Below, piece by piece: positions 14,476 through 23,523 of a stretch of DNA of 51,966 nucleotides (its first letter is position 1; every line of letters starts with the position of its first letter). Origin of the DNA: Marinifilaceae bacterium. Lineage in GTDB: Bacteria > Bacteroidota > Bacteroidia > Bacteroidales > Marinifilaceae. The stretch is taken from contig JAGBFU010000056.1 of the NCBI GenBank assembly GCA_017936285.1, positions 1-51,966 on the forward strand, written 5' to 3'. Both the position numbers and the translations under genes were made by a program. A model generated the notes under the pieces. It had not been told where the DNA came from. It searched no databases and saw only the letters and a program-made list of their open reading frames with translations.

Positions 14476-16678
14476 ATATCAAGTTCAAGTCATCGAAGTA
14501 GAGAGTACTACCCTCTCCTCCGGTAAAGTAATCACCATACTTACTTGCAGAGACTACAACCAGAATATAGGTTGGTTTACGCTCTGTAGTGCGATACTCC
14601 AAATCTACAGTTACCTGAGTCCAATCGGCAACAGCACTCTTCATCTCATACTCGCCATACGCGATAATGTGCGAATCGTTTATATCAAACAACTTTCTAT
14701 TTGAAGACTTTGTTCTGATCTGAACAGGCTCCGACCAATCTCCAAGAGCTATATAGATCTTTCCGATATCAGAACCTCCACTAACCATATCGGTTACTGT
14801 AACTCCTGATGGAATATTAAATTCACTTACTTTTCCCGGGGCATATTTAAACCAGAAAGAGTAACCAGTTGGTCTGTCAGTGAATGGACGTCCCATATCA
14901 ATTATTCCATCGGTTCCATCAGTTCCCGCATATCGGCCTACGAACATATTTCCTGCTGCAAACTTACCAAGAGTTCCCAATCCCACAAATTGCGATTTCA
15001 TCAATGATGACTGGGTTCCTGTTGTTCCCGGACGAACATCCGATGAGGGGTTTGTAACATTGATACTCATTGTTTGTGATCCATGGTTTCCGCAGTCCCA
15101 ATACAGAGAGCCATTCTCACTTGAAAGGGTCAATGCTCCTGAGTTTGCTCCCGGTATATTGGATGCCCAGTATTCGAAGCCACTATTTGGCAACTGATCT
15201 GCTCCTTCAGTCGTAAATGCCTTTGTCAGTGCCGCAACAACTCCATTATCTGCAACACGATACATATAGGCACTCTTTGGAGTAAGACCCGCAATATCAG
15301 CTGTCAGAGTTACATTGTCATCAGCCAAAGTAGCATCAACAGTTATCCACTCATCCGCATTCACTGCTTTATACTGGAATGTATATGGTCCTGTTGAGCG
15401 CTCCACATCAGTAACCTCGCCCAACAACTGAGCTTTGTTAGAGTAGACTGTTGCAATGTTTATATCTAAAGGTGCAACTGTTGCCGAAGAGGCTACAATT
15501 GTCAGTGGCGCAATTGTTACGTTATTCGCATAATCTGTCGCCTTGATATTGATAACATACTCGCCATCAGTGTCAAACTTCTGCATAAATTCATCAGAAA
15601 AGACAACTTTTCCGGTTGTTTGTGTCAAAGATGCATTGTATGAGTAATCGAACTCAACACCGAGATTGGCCAGATTCTCTCTCTCCTCACCTGTAAGAGT
15701 ATAGAAGTCAAAAGAGTCGCCCTTCAAGCCAAACATCGAAGTAAAGACATCGCTACTCAACTCCATTCCTTTCAACTGTGAGGCGGTTACCACCCAAACA
15801 ACTGTTCGTGTTCCTGCACCTGGCTCAAAGTATATAGGGTTCTCCAAATCAAAACCATTTCCTGTCAACTCCGGAGCCTCTACAATAAAGATATCATTAC
15901 CTTTATTCACAACACTCTCATCAACCTGAATTATTATTCCAGCACCACCCTCTACATCCTGAGCAGGAGCGTTATACTTCAACAACACAGAGTACTCAGT
16001 TGCCATATCTGCATTTGAAATGGTGTGAGTAAATTCATACAACTCATTTGTCTGAGTTGTTGCAGTAAACTTAATGTTAATATCTCGTTGTGTATCATCC
16101 TCTTTGAAAAGGAAGTAACCCTTTTCAGTCGTATCGGGTGTAAAGATCAAACCATATCTGGTATCAACAGTTGTCGCCTGCACCTTTGCTGTAGATATCT
16201 TAAAAAAGTTCTCCAAAGATGGATCAAACTTCACACTAAGCAATGTGTTTACAAGATTACATGTCAAATCCACACTCTTGGCATCACCCTTGGCAATTGA
16301 AAATGGAACGCTTCCTGTGAAGTAGGGTTTCTTAAATGCCGCATAGGCAGAATCGCCAGCGTTAACTGACAGCAGATAACTATCTGCAGCCAATCCTATT
16401 ACCGCAGGGATATTGGAAATTCCGTTATACCTCCTTACCAATTCATCATTTGAATTGAAAATTCTGATACGTGCCCCACCATTTAACTCATCTAAAAGAG
16501 CCTGATCGGTTACCAAAGTTCTTGAATCAGAACTATTAAGATTTACATGGTTATCATAGGCGATGTTCAATGCCACTGTACCATCGCCATCAGACACAGA
16601 GACCTTTTTATCATTGGCGCAACTTATCAATCCGAGCGCCATGACGGTCAATACTATATAACTACAACCTCTTCTCAT
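14468..16678 (-). CDS. DUF4493 plus PCMD lipoprotein
   Basis: A 736-residue lipoprotein and the centre of the surface locus. Lipobox LISC gives lipidated C20. Residues about 35-240 match the DUF4493 module of the two upstream genes (ADSYLLSVNAGD, then KPYFTGSVPFSI). Residues about 260-400 match the second module those proteins also carry. A fibronectin-III-like domain follows (about 405-490; GLTPKSAYMYRV). The C-terminal ~240 residues are a PCMD domain with SQFVGLGTLGKFAAGN, IYIALGDW and SASKYGDYFTGGEG, nearly identical in its core to the PCMD protein ending the operon. So this gene joins the two families of the locus in one chain. Confidence 0.87.
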   Translation of the reverse strand: MRRGCSYIVLTVMALGLISCANDKKVSVSDGDGTVALNIAYDNHVNLNSSDSRTLVTDQALLDELNGGARIRIFNSNDELVRRYNGISNIPAVIGLAADSYLLSVNAGDSAYAAFKKPYFTGSVPFSIAKGDAKSVDLTCNLVNTLLSVKFDPSLENFFKISTAKVQATTVDTRYGLIFTPDTTEKGYFLFKEDDTQRDINIKFTATTQTNELYEFTHTISNADMATEYSVLLKYNAPAQDVEGGAGIIIQVDESVVNKGNDIFIVEAPELTGNGFDLENPIYFEPGAGTRTVVWVVTASQLKGMELSSDVFTSMFGLKGDSFDFYTLTGEERENLANLGVEFDYSYNASLTQTTGKVVFSDEFMQKFDTDGEYVINIKATDYANNVTIAPLTIVASSATVAPLDINIATVYSNKAQLLGEVTDVERSTGPYTFQYKAVNADEWITVDATLADDNVTLTADIAGLTPKSAYMYRVADNGVVAALTKAFTTEGADQLPNSGFEYWASNIPGANSGALTLSSENGSLYWDCGNHGSQTMSINVTNPSSDVRPGTTGTQSSLMKSQFVGLGTLGKFAAGNMFVGRYAGTDGTDGIIDMGRPFTDRPTGYSFWFKYAPGKVSEFNIPSGVTVTDMVSGGSDIGKIYIALGDWSEPVQIRTKSSNRKLFDINDSHIIAYGEYEMKSAVADWTQVTVDLEYRTTERKPTYILVVVSASKYGDYFTGGEGSTLYFDDLNLIYE

Positions 16679-16682
16679 ATCC

Positions 16683-17969
16683 CTACTCAGTTATTAAGAT
16701 CAACTCTATTGTCTCAGACAGACCATTAGAATCTGTTGCTGTAATTGTAAATGAGTGCTCGGCAGCACCAAGAATCTTCAACAATGACAAGAACTTTGTA
16801 ATCGCAAATGTCACACTGTTTGTTGAAGTAATAGACTCACCATATGGGAAATCCAAACTTGCAAATCCATCATAGAATTCGCTTGAATGAACCAAACTAA
16901 ACTCTGAAGCCAAACCGACATTATCCAACTCCTCAGGAGTTAGTGTCTCAGAATCAATCACAACGTAAATATCAGTCAGAGTTGTACCCTCCTGCGATGT
17001 AATATCTATCTCAAGCGGAGCACCCGAAGAGATAAACTCCTCTACAAATTGAACTTCATTTACATCAAAGCCACTTCCCACCATTGTAGGTTTAACCTTC
17101 TGAACGACCTCTCCCCCAGGCTGATTTTCATCTGGGTTCTGCTCCGGGGCAGGAGCCGGATCCGGACGATCCTGAATTGCATCCTCGGGCACCTCTAGAG
17201 TAATATCACCCAACTCTACCAATTGACAGGTTCCATCAATAACAAAAGACTCTCCACCTATAATGATAACTCCATACTCATACAACTCAGCATCCTCAAT
17301 CTTCTTCATTGTATAACGAATCTGACGAGCCTCTCCGGCTTTTACATCTGTAAATGTCTGGGTAGAGATTACATTCTGTCCATCAACGGTTCCGGTCAAA
17401 GTAGCAATCATTACATTCTCCTCCTCAATTGCGGTAAAGTAACCGGCTTTTCCTGCATCTTCTGCCAGATACTCCAATACTCCCTCACCAATCTTCACTG
17501 TTACGACAACGTCAGACTCAAGCAAAGGCAACAACTCCTCATCAAAAACAACATCAACTTTGATTCCCTCAAAGTAACATATTAATGTTTTTACCTCTGT
17601 CAACTCATTCTCATAAATAGAGAATGGCTCAGAGCCATAGTAGTACGGAGAATTCCAGCTGGCAACAGGAACATTTGCAGTATATGCCTCAACTGTGTAA
17701 TCACCTACAGGCAAGGTTATAATCTCGGGCATCTTTGAATATTTAGAATAAGTTGCGACTGTTTCACCCTCGCTTGACAAAATTTTCACTGTAAAATTGG
17801 CGATATCTACTGCTCTTGACTCAACCGAAACGATTGGAGCAACCAACTTCATAGTACCAACAGCCTGAATCGGCTCCTCCTGCTCATACTTTTCACTTAG
17901 AGATTCACATGAGGTGAATATAGGAAGAACCAGCATCAATAAAAAAGCTATATTAAAAACTCTTTTCAT
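16683..17969 (-). CDS. DUF4493 lipoprotein
   Basis: A 428-residue lipoprotein with lipobox IFTSC (C21) followed by acidic residues (ESLSEKYEQEE), the kind of charge pattern associated with surface display of Bacteroidota lipoproteins. DUF4493 module at about 35-240: LPVGDYTVEAYTANV and SPYYYGSEPFSI. A Pro/Glu-rich linker (about 270-290, PDPAPAPEQNPDENQPGG) leads to a second module (about 295-428) ending ATDSNGLSETIELILITE, which resembles a cadherin-like or Ig-like fold. It is 15 bases from the upstream gene and four from the downstream one. No enzyme motif is visible; binding or scaffolding is the most likely role. Confidence 0.83.
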   Translation of the reverse strand: MKRVFNIAFLLMLVLPIFTSCESLSEKYEQEEPIQAVGTMKLVAPIVSVESRAVDIANFTVKILSSEGETVATYSKYSKMPEIITLPVGDYTVEAYTANVPVASWNSPYYYGSEPFSIYENELTEVKTLICYFEGIKVDVVFDEELLPLLESDVVVTVKIGEGVLEYLAEDAGKAGYFTAIEEENVMIATLTGTVDGQNVISTQTFTDVKAGEARQIRYTMKKIEDAELYEYGVIIIGGESFVIDGTCQLVELGDITLEVPEDAIQDRPDPAPAPEQNPDENQPGGEVVQKVKPTMVGSGFDVNEVQFVEEFISSGAPLEIDITSQEGTTLTDIYVVIDSETLTPEELDNVGLASEFSLVHSSEFYDGFASLDFPYGESITSTNSVTFAITKFLSLLKILGAAEHSFTITATDSNGLSETIELILITE

Positions 17970-17984
17970 ATCTTTATATTTTTC

Positions 17985-19148
17985 TTATTCTACAATGTTT
18001 ATCTTCAGTACACAATTTGACGACTCCCTGCCATAGATATCTGTAGCCCTCACACTAAATGAATACTCTCCAACAGAGATATTATCCAGCAATCCGTTCA
18101 TCTTTACATATGCCATCTTCTCACGGTTTGCATCCAAACCTTTAATCTCAACTCCCTTAAGACGCATAAAAGATTGATTGGTCAATGAGACCAACGATAA
18201 CTCCTCGTCACATACCAACTCAGTCATTGCCGATGCAGAGAACTTCATTATACAATTTGCAATCTCACCGTCGGCAAATATATTGAATATAATATCTTCA
18301 TTATCTGCCGATTTACTATAATCGAATGATTTGGCAGATGTAAAACCCGACGCATTAACAACCGGCAAATCAACCATTGGATCATCTGAGACAACCAACT
18401 CAATCTCCTTTACAATTATTTCATCGTCATAATACACCTTAAACTCACTGTTGCCGGCATCTACATCGAGAGTTAAGGCATAACCTGTTCCCTCCTCAAC
18501 AACAACATCAGAAAGCACCTCTATCTCTACCTTTCCTGCATCTCTTTTTCCACTCCACACCAAATCAAAAGTGCCGGGTGCTACAAAGATTGGAGATGTT
18601 GATTGCAAAGGCAATACCTTTAAATCACTACCCTCAGAAGATATCAAAGACAACTCTCCCTCAGAGAAGTACTCCTTAAAATAATCTGAACATGTAACCA
18701 GGAAGAATGAGTTCTTAAACTCGGCAGTAATAGTGACACTCAATGTATCGTCAGGAATTAATTCAAACGACGTTGTTCCATAAAAATATGGCGCATCAGC
18801 ACCCACAACCTCAATCGAACCATAAGAAACATCAAGACGATACTCTCCTGGAGAGAAACGCGAACCACTCTTAAAGTCTGAGAAACTTCCCCACGACTCT
18901 GTTAACGACTCAACTCCACTTACAATAGAGTAAAGATCCATTTTAAAATCGGCCGGAGTTGGAATTGATATAATATCAGACAAATCGTAATTTGCCCTTC
19001 CAGCGAAACTATTCTCAACCAGATTACAATTGTAAGTGGTATGGAAATCTACATAAAGGCCACTTCCCTCATGCTGTTCAACATCCTGACTATCACACCC
19101 CACAATAGACAAAGCAGAGGCAAGGATGAAAAATGCTCTTTTTATCAT
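17985..19148 (-). CDS. DUF4493-like lipoprotein, first gene of the surface operon
   Basis: A 387-residue lipoprotein starting at the ATG at 19148, where a lipobox begins properly (LSIVGC, C18) with acidic residues after it. An upstream in-frame start at 19199 would add 17 residues before the signal peptide and is less likely. The N-terminal module (FSPGEYRLDVSYG, DAPYFYGTTSFEL) matches the DUF4493 proteins that follow. The C-terminal module (about 265-387) ends in an ATDIYGRESSN segment parallel to ATDSNGLSE of the next gene. It lacks PCMD. It is the first gene after the ftsY terminator, so the operon promoter should lie between 19149 and 19226, but no clear TAnnTTTG is seen there. Confidence 0.8.
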   Translation of the reverse strand: MIKRAFFILASALSIVGCDSQDVEQHEGSGLYVDFHTTYNCNLVENSFAGRANYDLSDIISIPTPADFKMDLYSIVSGVESLTESWGSFSDFKSGSRFSPGEYRLDVSYGSIEVVGADAPYFYGTTSFELIPDDTLSVTITAEFKNSFFLVTCSDYFKEYFSEGELSLISSEGSDLKVLPLQSTSPIFVAPGTFDLVWSGKRDAGKVEIEVLSDVVVEEGTGYALTLDVDAGNSEFKVYYDDEIIVKEIELVVSDDPMVDLPVVNASGFTSAKSFDYSKSADNEDIIFNIFADGEIANCIMKFSASAMTELVCDEELSLVSLTNQSFMRLKGVEIKGLDANREKMAYVKMNGLLDNISVGEYSFSVRATDIYGRESSNCVLKINIVE

Positions 19149-19212
19149 AAAGACTCTTTTAAGATTACAACACAAACCACACAGCAAACTTCGTGCCAAA
19201 GGGCTTTTTTGA

Positions 19213-19265
19213 TATAAATAAAATTAGCAGGAGGTTGCCAACAACTTTGTTTGACAACCTCCTGC
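19213..19265 (-). terminator. Terminator after ftsY
   Basis: On the minus strand, 11-base perfect arms (19255-19265 and 19227-19237) enclose a 17-base loop, followed by a T-rich run (taattttattt). It lies 65 bases past the ftsY stop and separates ftsY from the DUF4493 operon. The remaining 65 bases of the gap show no feature. Confidence 0.8.
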
Positions 19266-19330
19266 CTTTATACTTGGTATAACGAGCGTTGCTTGAGAGG
19301 GCTTGCGGAACAACAAAACAGCTACGCAGC

Positions 19331-20284
19331 CTAACCCAGCAAAGAGTTTACAAATGCAACTCTGTCAAAAAGCTGTAAATCATTGATTCCCTCACCAATT
19401 CCAATGTATCGTACAGGTATCTTAAACTGGTCTGAAATTCCTAACACAACTCCACCTTTGGCAGTCCCATCAAGTTTTGTTATTGCCAATGATGTCACCT
19501 CGGTCGCCTTCGTAAATTGTTTAGCCTGCTCATAAGCATTCTGACCCGTAGAACCATCAAGAACCAACATCACATCATTAGGTGCTGTTGGGACAACCTT
19601 CTTCATTACACTCTTAATCTTTGACAACTCATTCATAAGGTTAATCTTGTTATGAAGACGACCGGCGGTATCTATAATAACAACGTCAGCACCTATAGCC
19701 TTAGCCTTAGATAGAGTATCAAACGCTACAGAGGCAGGGTCAGAACCCATTGATTGTTTAACCAGGGGAACATCAACTCGTTTCGCCCAAACTACAAGCT
19801 GTTCAATGGCTGCTGCTCGGAAGGTGTCAGCAGCTCCTAAAACCACACTCTTACCGGCTGCTTTAAACCTTGCTGCCATCTTTCCGATTGTAGTAGTCTT
19901 ACCTACGCCATTAACTCCGACAACCATTATCACGTATGGATCGGATGAGTTCCAGTCAGGATTCTCTACCGCACTATGATTCTCCTCAAGCATGGCAACA
20001 ATCTCTTCCCTAAGAACCCTATTCAGCTCGTCTGTGCCAAGATATTTATCTTTCGCAACTCGCTTCTGGATTCTTTCGATTATTCTCAGCGTTGTATCTA
20101 CTCCAACATCCGATGTGACCAACACCTCCTCAAGATTATCAAGGACATCATCATCTACCTTTGTTTTACCAACAAGTACTCGAGCGATTTTTGACAAGAC
20201 ACCCTCTTTGCTCTTTGCCAATCCTCTCTCCAGATTTGCATCATCCTCTTTACTCTTGCGCTTGAAAATGTCGAAAAATCCCAT
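19331..20284 (-). CDS. ftsY: Signal recognition particle receptor FtsY
   Basis: GTPase receptor that docks the SRP-ribosome complex at the inner membrane for co-translational insertion. The 317-residue protein has only the N and G domains and a short charged N-terminus, without the long acidic A region of enterobacterial FtsY; this is normal in Bacteroidota. G motifs in order: GVNGVGKTTTIGK, DTFRAAA, DTAGR and TKLDGTAKGG. It is the last gene of the run starting at nadK, with its own terminator downstream, and is separated from purA by another terminator. Confidence 0.97.
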   Translation of the reverse strand: MGFFDIFKRKSKEDDANLERGLAKSKEGVLSKIARVLVGKTKVDDDVLDNLEEVLVTSDVGVDTTLRIIERIQKRVAKDKYLGTDELNRVLREEIVAMLEENHSAVENPDWNSSDPYVIMVVGVNGVGKTTTIGKMAARFKAAGKSVVLGAADTFRAAAIEQLVVWAKRVDVPLVKQSMGSDPASVAFDTLSKAKAIGADVVIIDTAGRLHNKINLMNELSKIKSVMKKVVPTAPNDVMLVLDGSTGQNAYEQAKQFTKATEVTSLAITKLDGTAKGGVVLGISDQFKIPVRYIGIGEGINDLQLFDRVAFVNSLLG

Positions 20285-20321
20285 ATTGCTTACTATATTT
20301 TATACTTTTACCCAATATCCA

Positions 20322-20365
20322 AAATAAAAACAGAAGCTGACCAAGAATAGTCTCCTGATCAGCCT
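20322..20365 (-). terminator. Terminator after purA
   Basis: On the minus strand a 12-base stem including three G-U pairs (20354-20365 with 20334-20345) is followed by ctgtttttatttt. It lies 16 bases after the purA stop, so ftsY would need read-through or its own promoter in the remaining 37 bases, where none is clear. Confidence 0.75.
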
Positions 20366-20380
20366 CCTGTATTGATGTAA

Positions 20381-21652
20381 TTAATCCTCGTAACGAATAA
20401 TTGTCTGATCTCGGTCAGGACCTACTGATACAATCTTGATGGGCACTCCCAACTGATCCTCCAGGAACGACAAGTATGCGTTATACTCCTCAGGGAATTC
20501 ATTCTCACTTGTCATCTTAGTCATATCAGTCTGCCAACCGGGCATCTCAACATAGATAGGCTCAACTCCTTCGGTAATGTCGAATGGGAAATCCGGAGTC
20601 TCGGTACCATCGTTCAATTTGTACGCAACGCATGCCTTGATTGTCTCAAATGTATCCATAACGTCGCTCTTCATCATAATCAATTTGGTAACTCCATTAA
20701 TCATTACCGCGTATCTCAATGCAACAAGATCAATCCAGCCAGTTCTTCTTTTACGTCCTGTAACAGAACCAAACTCATGACCAAGTGTACACAACTGATC
20801 ACCCACCTCGTCAAACGACTCTGTTGGGAAAGGACCTGCTCCTACTCTTGTACAATAAGCCTTGAAGATTCCATAAACATCACCAATCTTATTTGGAGCG
20901 ACTCCCATTCCTGCACAACTACCTGCACAGATTGTAGATGATGATGTTACAAATGGATATGAACCAAAGTCAATATCCAGCATTGTACCCTGGGCACCTT
21001 CTGCCAATACACTCTTTCCCTCTGCAATCGCCTTATTGATAACATGCTCGCTATCTACAAGATTAAACTGCTTCAGATACTCTATACCGGCAAACCACTC
21101 GCGCTCAAGTTCTGTAATATCATACTCATAATTCAAGGATTTAAGGATCTTCTCATGTTTTGCCTTTGCAATCGCATATTTCTCCTCAAAATTGTATAGT
21201 ATATCTCCTACACGTACACCGTTTCTGCTTATCTTATCGGTATATGTCGGGCCAATACCCTTTCCGGTGGTTCCAATCTTACTATCCCCCTTGGCAGCTT
21301 CGTATGCTGCATCAAGAACTCTGTGAGTTGGAAGAATCAGGTGAGCTTTCTTTGATATGTAAAGACGCTTTGTCAAATCATGACCGCTCGCAGCCAAAGC
21401 CTCTGCCTCGTTTTTAAACAAAAGAGGATCCAATACCACTCCATTACCGATGATATTTACCTTACCACCCTGAAAAATTCCTGATGGTATAGAACGAAGA
21501 ACATACTTCTCCCCGTTAAATTCCAATGTATGACCTGCATTAGGACCACCCTGGAATCTTGTAACTAAATCATATTTGGGTGTGAGAACATCTACTACTT
21601 TACCTTTTCCCTCATCGCCCCATTGCAATCCTAATAAGACATCTACCTTCAT
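20381..21652 (-). CDS. purA: Adenylosuccinate synthetase
   Basis: Joins IMP and aspartate using GTP, the first step from IMP to AMP. The 423-residue protein has the family N-terminus GLQWGDEGKGK with the catalytic aspartate, then GGPNAGHT, GTTGKGIGPTY, the QGTMLDIDFGSYPFVTSS segment and TGRKRRTGWIDL. A -7 element overlapping the upstream regulator's stop codon (21678-21685) suggests it can be transcribed separately. The upstream Fur-like gene, 30 bases away, could regulate it, though no operator is identified. Confidence 0.97.
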   Translation of the reverse strand: MKVDVLLGLQWGDEGKGKVVDVLTPKYDLVTRFQGGPNAGHTLEFNGEKYVLRSIPSGIFQGGKVNIIGNGVVLDPLLFKNEAEALAASGHDLTKRLYISKKAHLILPTHRVLDAAYEAAKGDSKIGTTGKGIGPTYTDKISRNGVRVGDILYNFEEKYAIAKAKHEKILKSLNYEYDITELEREWFAGIEYLKQFNLVDSEHVINKAIAEGKSVLAEGAQGTMLDIDFGSYPFVTSSSTICAGSCAGMGVAPNKIGDVYGIFKAYCTRVGAGPFPTESFDEVGDQLCTLGHEFGSVTGRKRRTGWIDLVALRYAVMINGVTKLIMMKSDVMDTFETIKACVAYKLNDGTETPDFPFDITEGVEPIYVEMPGWQTDMTKMTSENEFPEEYNAYLSFLEDQLGVPIKIVSVGPDRDQTIIRYED

Positions 21653-21677
21653 AATTGTTTATTCTATAAATTACGTG

Positions 21678-21685
21678 CAAATTTA
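21678..21685 (-). promoter_or_regulatory. -7 element before purA
   Basis: TAAATTTG on the minus strand, overlapping the TAA stop of the Fur-like gene and 25 bases before the purA ATG. No -33 TTTG at the expected distance. Confidence 0.45.
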
Positions 21686-22126
21686 ATGTTTTTTGCATTT
21701 GTTACATAATCCATGAACCAAAACTTTTTGATTATCTATAACAAATCCAAATTCATTAAGACTCTTTTGCCTAAATTCCTCCAGATATTCACCCTCCACA
21801 TCAAACAACTTTCCGCATTTATCACACACAAGGCTTAAAGAAATACCCTTGATTGCAGCCAATCCATACAACACATTGTGAGGATCCACCTGCACCTTTA
21901 CAACATATTCCCATTCACAGAGCAACGACAACACATTGTATAGAGTAGAACGGCTTATTCTAAAGCGTCTGTTTGTCAGATAATCCAGCAACTCCTGAAC
22001 GCCAACCATCTTGCCCATCTCATTCAAAGCATCCAGAACAGCAAAACGTTCCGGAGTCTTTCGCATTGAGTGTTGCACTATCTGCTTTGAGAATCTATCC
22101 CGTAATATACTATAGCTATCATCCAT
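21683..22126 (-). CDS. Fur-family regulator lacking the histidine metal site
   Basis: A 147-residue protein with the Fur winged helix (RISRSTLYNVLSLL, 56-69) and both structural zinc knuckles, C101/C104 and C141/C144. The usual His-rich metal-sensing segment just before the first CxxC (HHHxH in Fur, Zur and PerR) is replaced by KGISLSLVC. It may therefore respond poorly or not at all to metal through that site and could act as a constitutive or differently triggered regulator. It begins one base after murI ends and is followed by purA; this neighbourhood suggests an envelope or purine role rather than iron. Targets are unknown. Confidence 0.88.
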   Translation of the reverse strand: MDDSYSILRDRFSKQIVQHSMRKTPERFAVLDALNEMGKMVGVQELLDYLTNRRFRISRSTLYNVLSLLCEWEYVVKVQVDPHNVLYGLAAIKGISLSLVCDKCGKLFDVEGEYLEEFRQKSLNEFGFVIDNQKVLVHGLCNKCKKH

Positions 22127-22127
22127 C

Positions 22128-22979
22128 CTATTCTACAAAATCAAAATGATTGGCAGAGAGAGAAGAGCCCATAAATATCTCGGCAATCTTCTCAAAATAG
22201 TCACTCTGTTCCGTTGTCAGATAGGTTATCTGCCCCCCTATTGTCAAACGATTCTCTATGTCAACGTGACGTTGGAGGTACTCCTTCAACGAGTGAGCCA
22301 CAATATTCCCCTGTGATATCAAATTTACCCCGTCCGGCAAATAGCGTTTTATCAACGGCTCCAATAGCGGATAGTGCGTACACCCCAGAATTATTGTATC
22401 TATTTCGGGATCCTGTGTAAATAGTTCATCTATGTATTTTCGAACAAAAAAACTTGCCCCTTCGCCCGATAGCTCGTTATTCTCCACCATCGGCACCCAC
22501 ATCGGACAAGCGACTTGGGATACTTTAAAGTTTTTCTCGCCATGGAGTTTGGCAATCTCCAGTGGATATGAAGATGAGGCTACAGTCCCCTTCGTCGCAA
22601 AAATCCCTACATGACCATTTTTAGAAATCATCGGCAACAATTCAACAGTAGGACGTATAACGCCCAAAACTCTTCGTGTAGGATCCAATATCAGCAGATC
22701 ATTCTGCTGTATGGTTCTTAACGCCTTGGCCGAGGCTGTATTACAAGCAAGTATCACAAGAGGAGAACCCATTTTAAAGAGAGCCTCTACCGCTTGCGCA
22801 GTGTAATGATAGACCGTCTCGAATGAGCGCGTACCATACGGAGCCCTTGCATTATCACCAAGATAGATATAGTCATATTGCGGCAGAAGCTTGACCACCT
22901 CTTTTAAGATAGTCAAGCCCCCAAAACCGGAATCAAACAGACCGATTGCTCCTTTTTGCGAAGGTTCAAGCATCGGCAC
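22128..22979 (-). CDS. murI: Glutamate racemase
   Basis: Makes D-glutamate for peptidoglycan. The 283-residue protein has the two catalytic cysteines in ACNTASAKALR and LGCTHYPLLEPL, the N-terminal GLFDSGFGGLTI motif and YLGDNARAPYG. Two candidate ATGs lie six bases apart at the start (MPM); the first is taken. It follows skp by seven bases, the standard Bacteroidales arrangement linking outer-membrane assembly to cell wall synthesis. Confidence 0.97.
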   Translation of the reverse strand: MPMLEPSQKGAIGLFDSGFGGLTILKEVVKLLPQYDYIYLGDNARAPYGTRSFETVYHYTAQAVEALFKMGSPLVILACNTASAKALRTIQQNDLLILDPTRRVLGVIRPTVELLPMISKNGHVGIFATKGTVASSSYPLEIAKLHGEKNFKVSQVACPMWVPMVENNELSGEGASFFVRKYIDELFTQDPEIDTIILGCTHYPLLEPLIKRYLPDGVNLISQGNIVAHSLKEYLQRHVDIENRLTIGGQITYLTTEQSDYFEKIAEIFMGSSLSANHFDFVE

Positions 22980-22986
22980 TGATCAA

Positions 22987-23496
22987 TTAAATTCCTAATT
23001 TACTCTTCACCAAAGGCATCAGATCCGATGCATCCGGAGCCATATAAATCAATGCACTTGCATCGAAGACATAGGTGTAACCATTAGCTTTTGCAACCTC
23101 ATCTACAGTAGTCTTAGCCTTCTCATAGATAGGAGCCATCAACTGCTCGTTTACACTCTTCAACTCCTGCTGTGCCAACTCGACAAAGTTCTGAATTCTT
23201 TGTTGCATCTGCATAATCTCCTGCTCCTTAGCCTGACGAACTATCTGAGTGAAAGTTCCAGCTTTCTCCTCATACTCCTTTACAGCAGCACTCCACTCCT
23301 CCTGCATTTTTGTTCTTTGAGTCTCAATCTCCTGAACTTTTTTCTCAAACTCCTCACCAGCAGTCTTGTACTCCGGCATAGATGTTACCAACTCATCAAA
23401 CCTGATATAGCCAATCTTCGCCTGCTGAGCAGAGACAGAAGAGATTCCAGCCACCATTACGGCAACTACTACTGCTAATCTAATCAATCCTTTCAT
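22987..23496 (-). CDS. skp: Skp/OmpH periplasmic chaperone
   Basis: A 169-residue periplasmic chaperone that holds unfolded outer-membrane proteins for the BAM complex. Signal peptide to about residue 23 (SSVSAQQ), then the IGYIRFDELVTSMPEYK segment, a long Glu/Lys/Gln-rich coiled coil (about 45-115) forming the jaws, and a C-terminal strand region (YTYVFDASALIYM). Many Bacteroidota have two adjacent copies; only one is present here. It lies 27 bases after bamA. Confidence 0.93.
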   Translation of the reverse strand: MKGLIRLAVVVAVMVAGISSVSAQQAKIGYIRFDELVTSMPEYKTAGEEFEKKVQEIETQRTKMQEEWSAAVKEYEEKAGTFTQIVRQAKEQEIMQMQQRIQNFVELAQQELKSVNEQLMAPIYEKAKTTVDEVAKANGYTYVFDASALIYMAPDASDLMPLVKSKLGI

Positions 23497-23523
23497 AGTA
23501 ATAATTTTATTGTTTGTTTCTAA

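Noticed and set aside
11253..19148. Polysaccharide utilisation locus
   Set aside because: No SusC/SusD pair, glycoside hydrolase or hybrid sensor is present; PCMD domains alone do not make one.
19149..19199. 17-residue extension of the first DUF4493 lipoprotein
   Set aside because: It would place charged residues and two cysteines before the signal peptide. The ATG at 19148 gives a normal lipobox distance.
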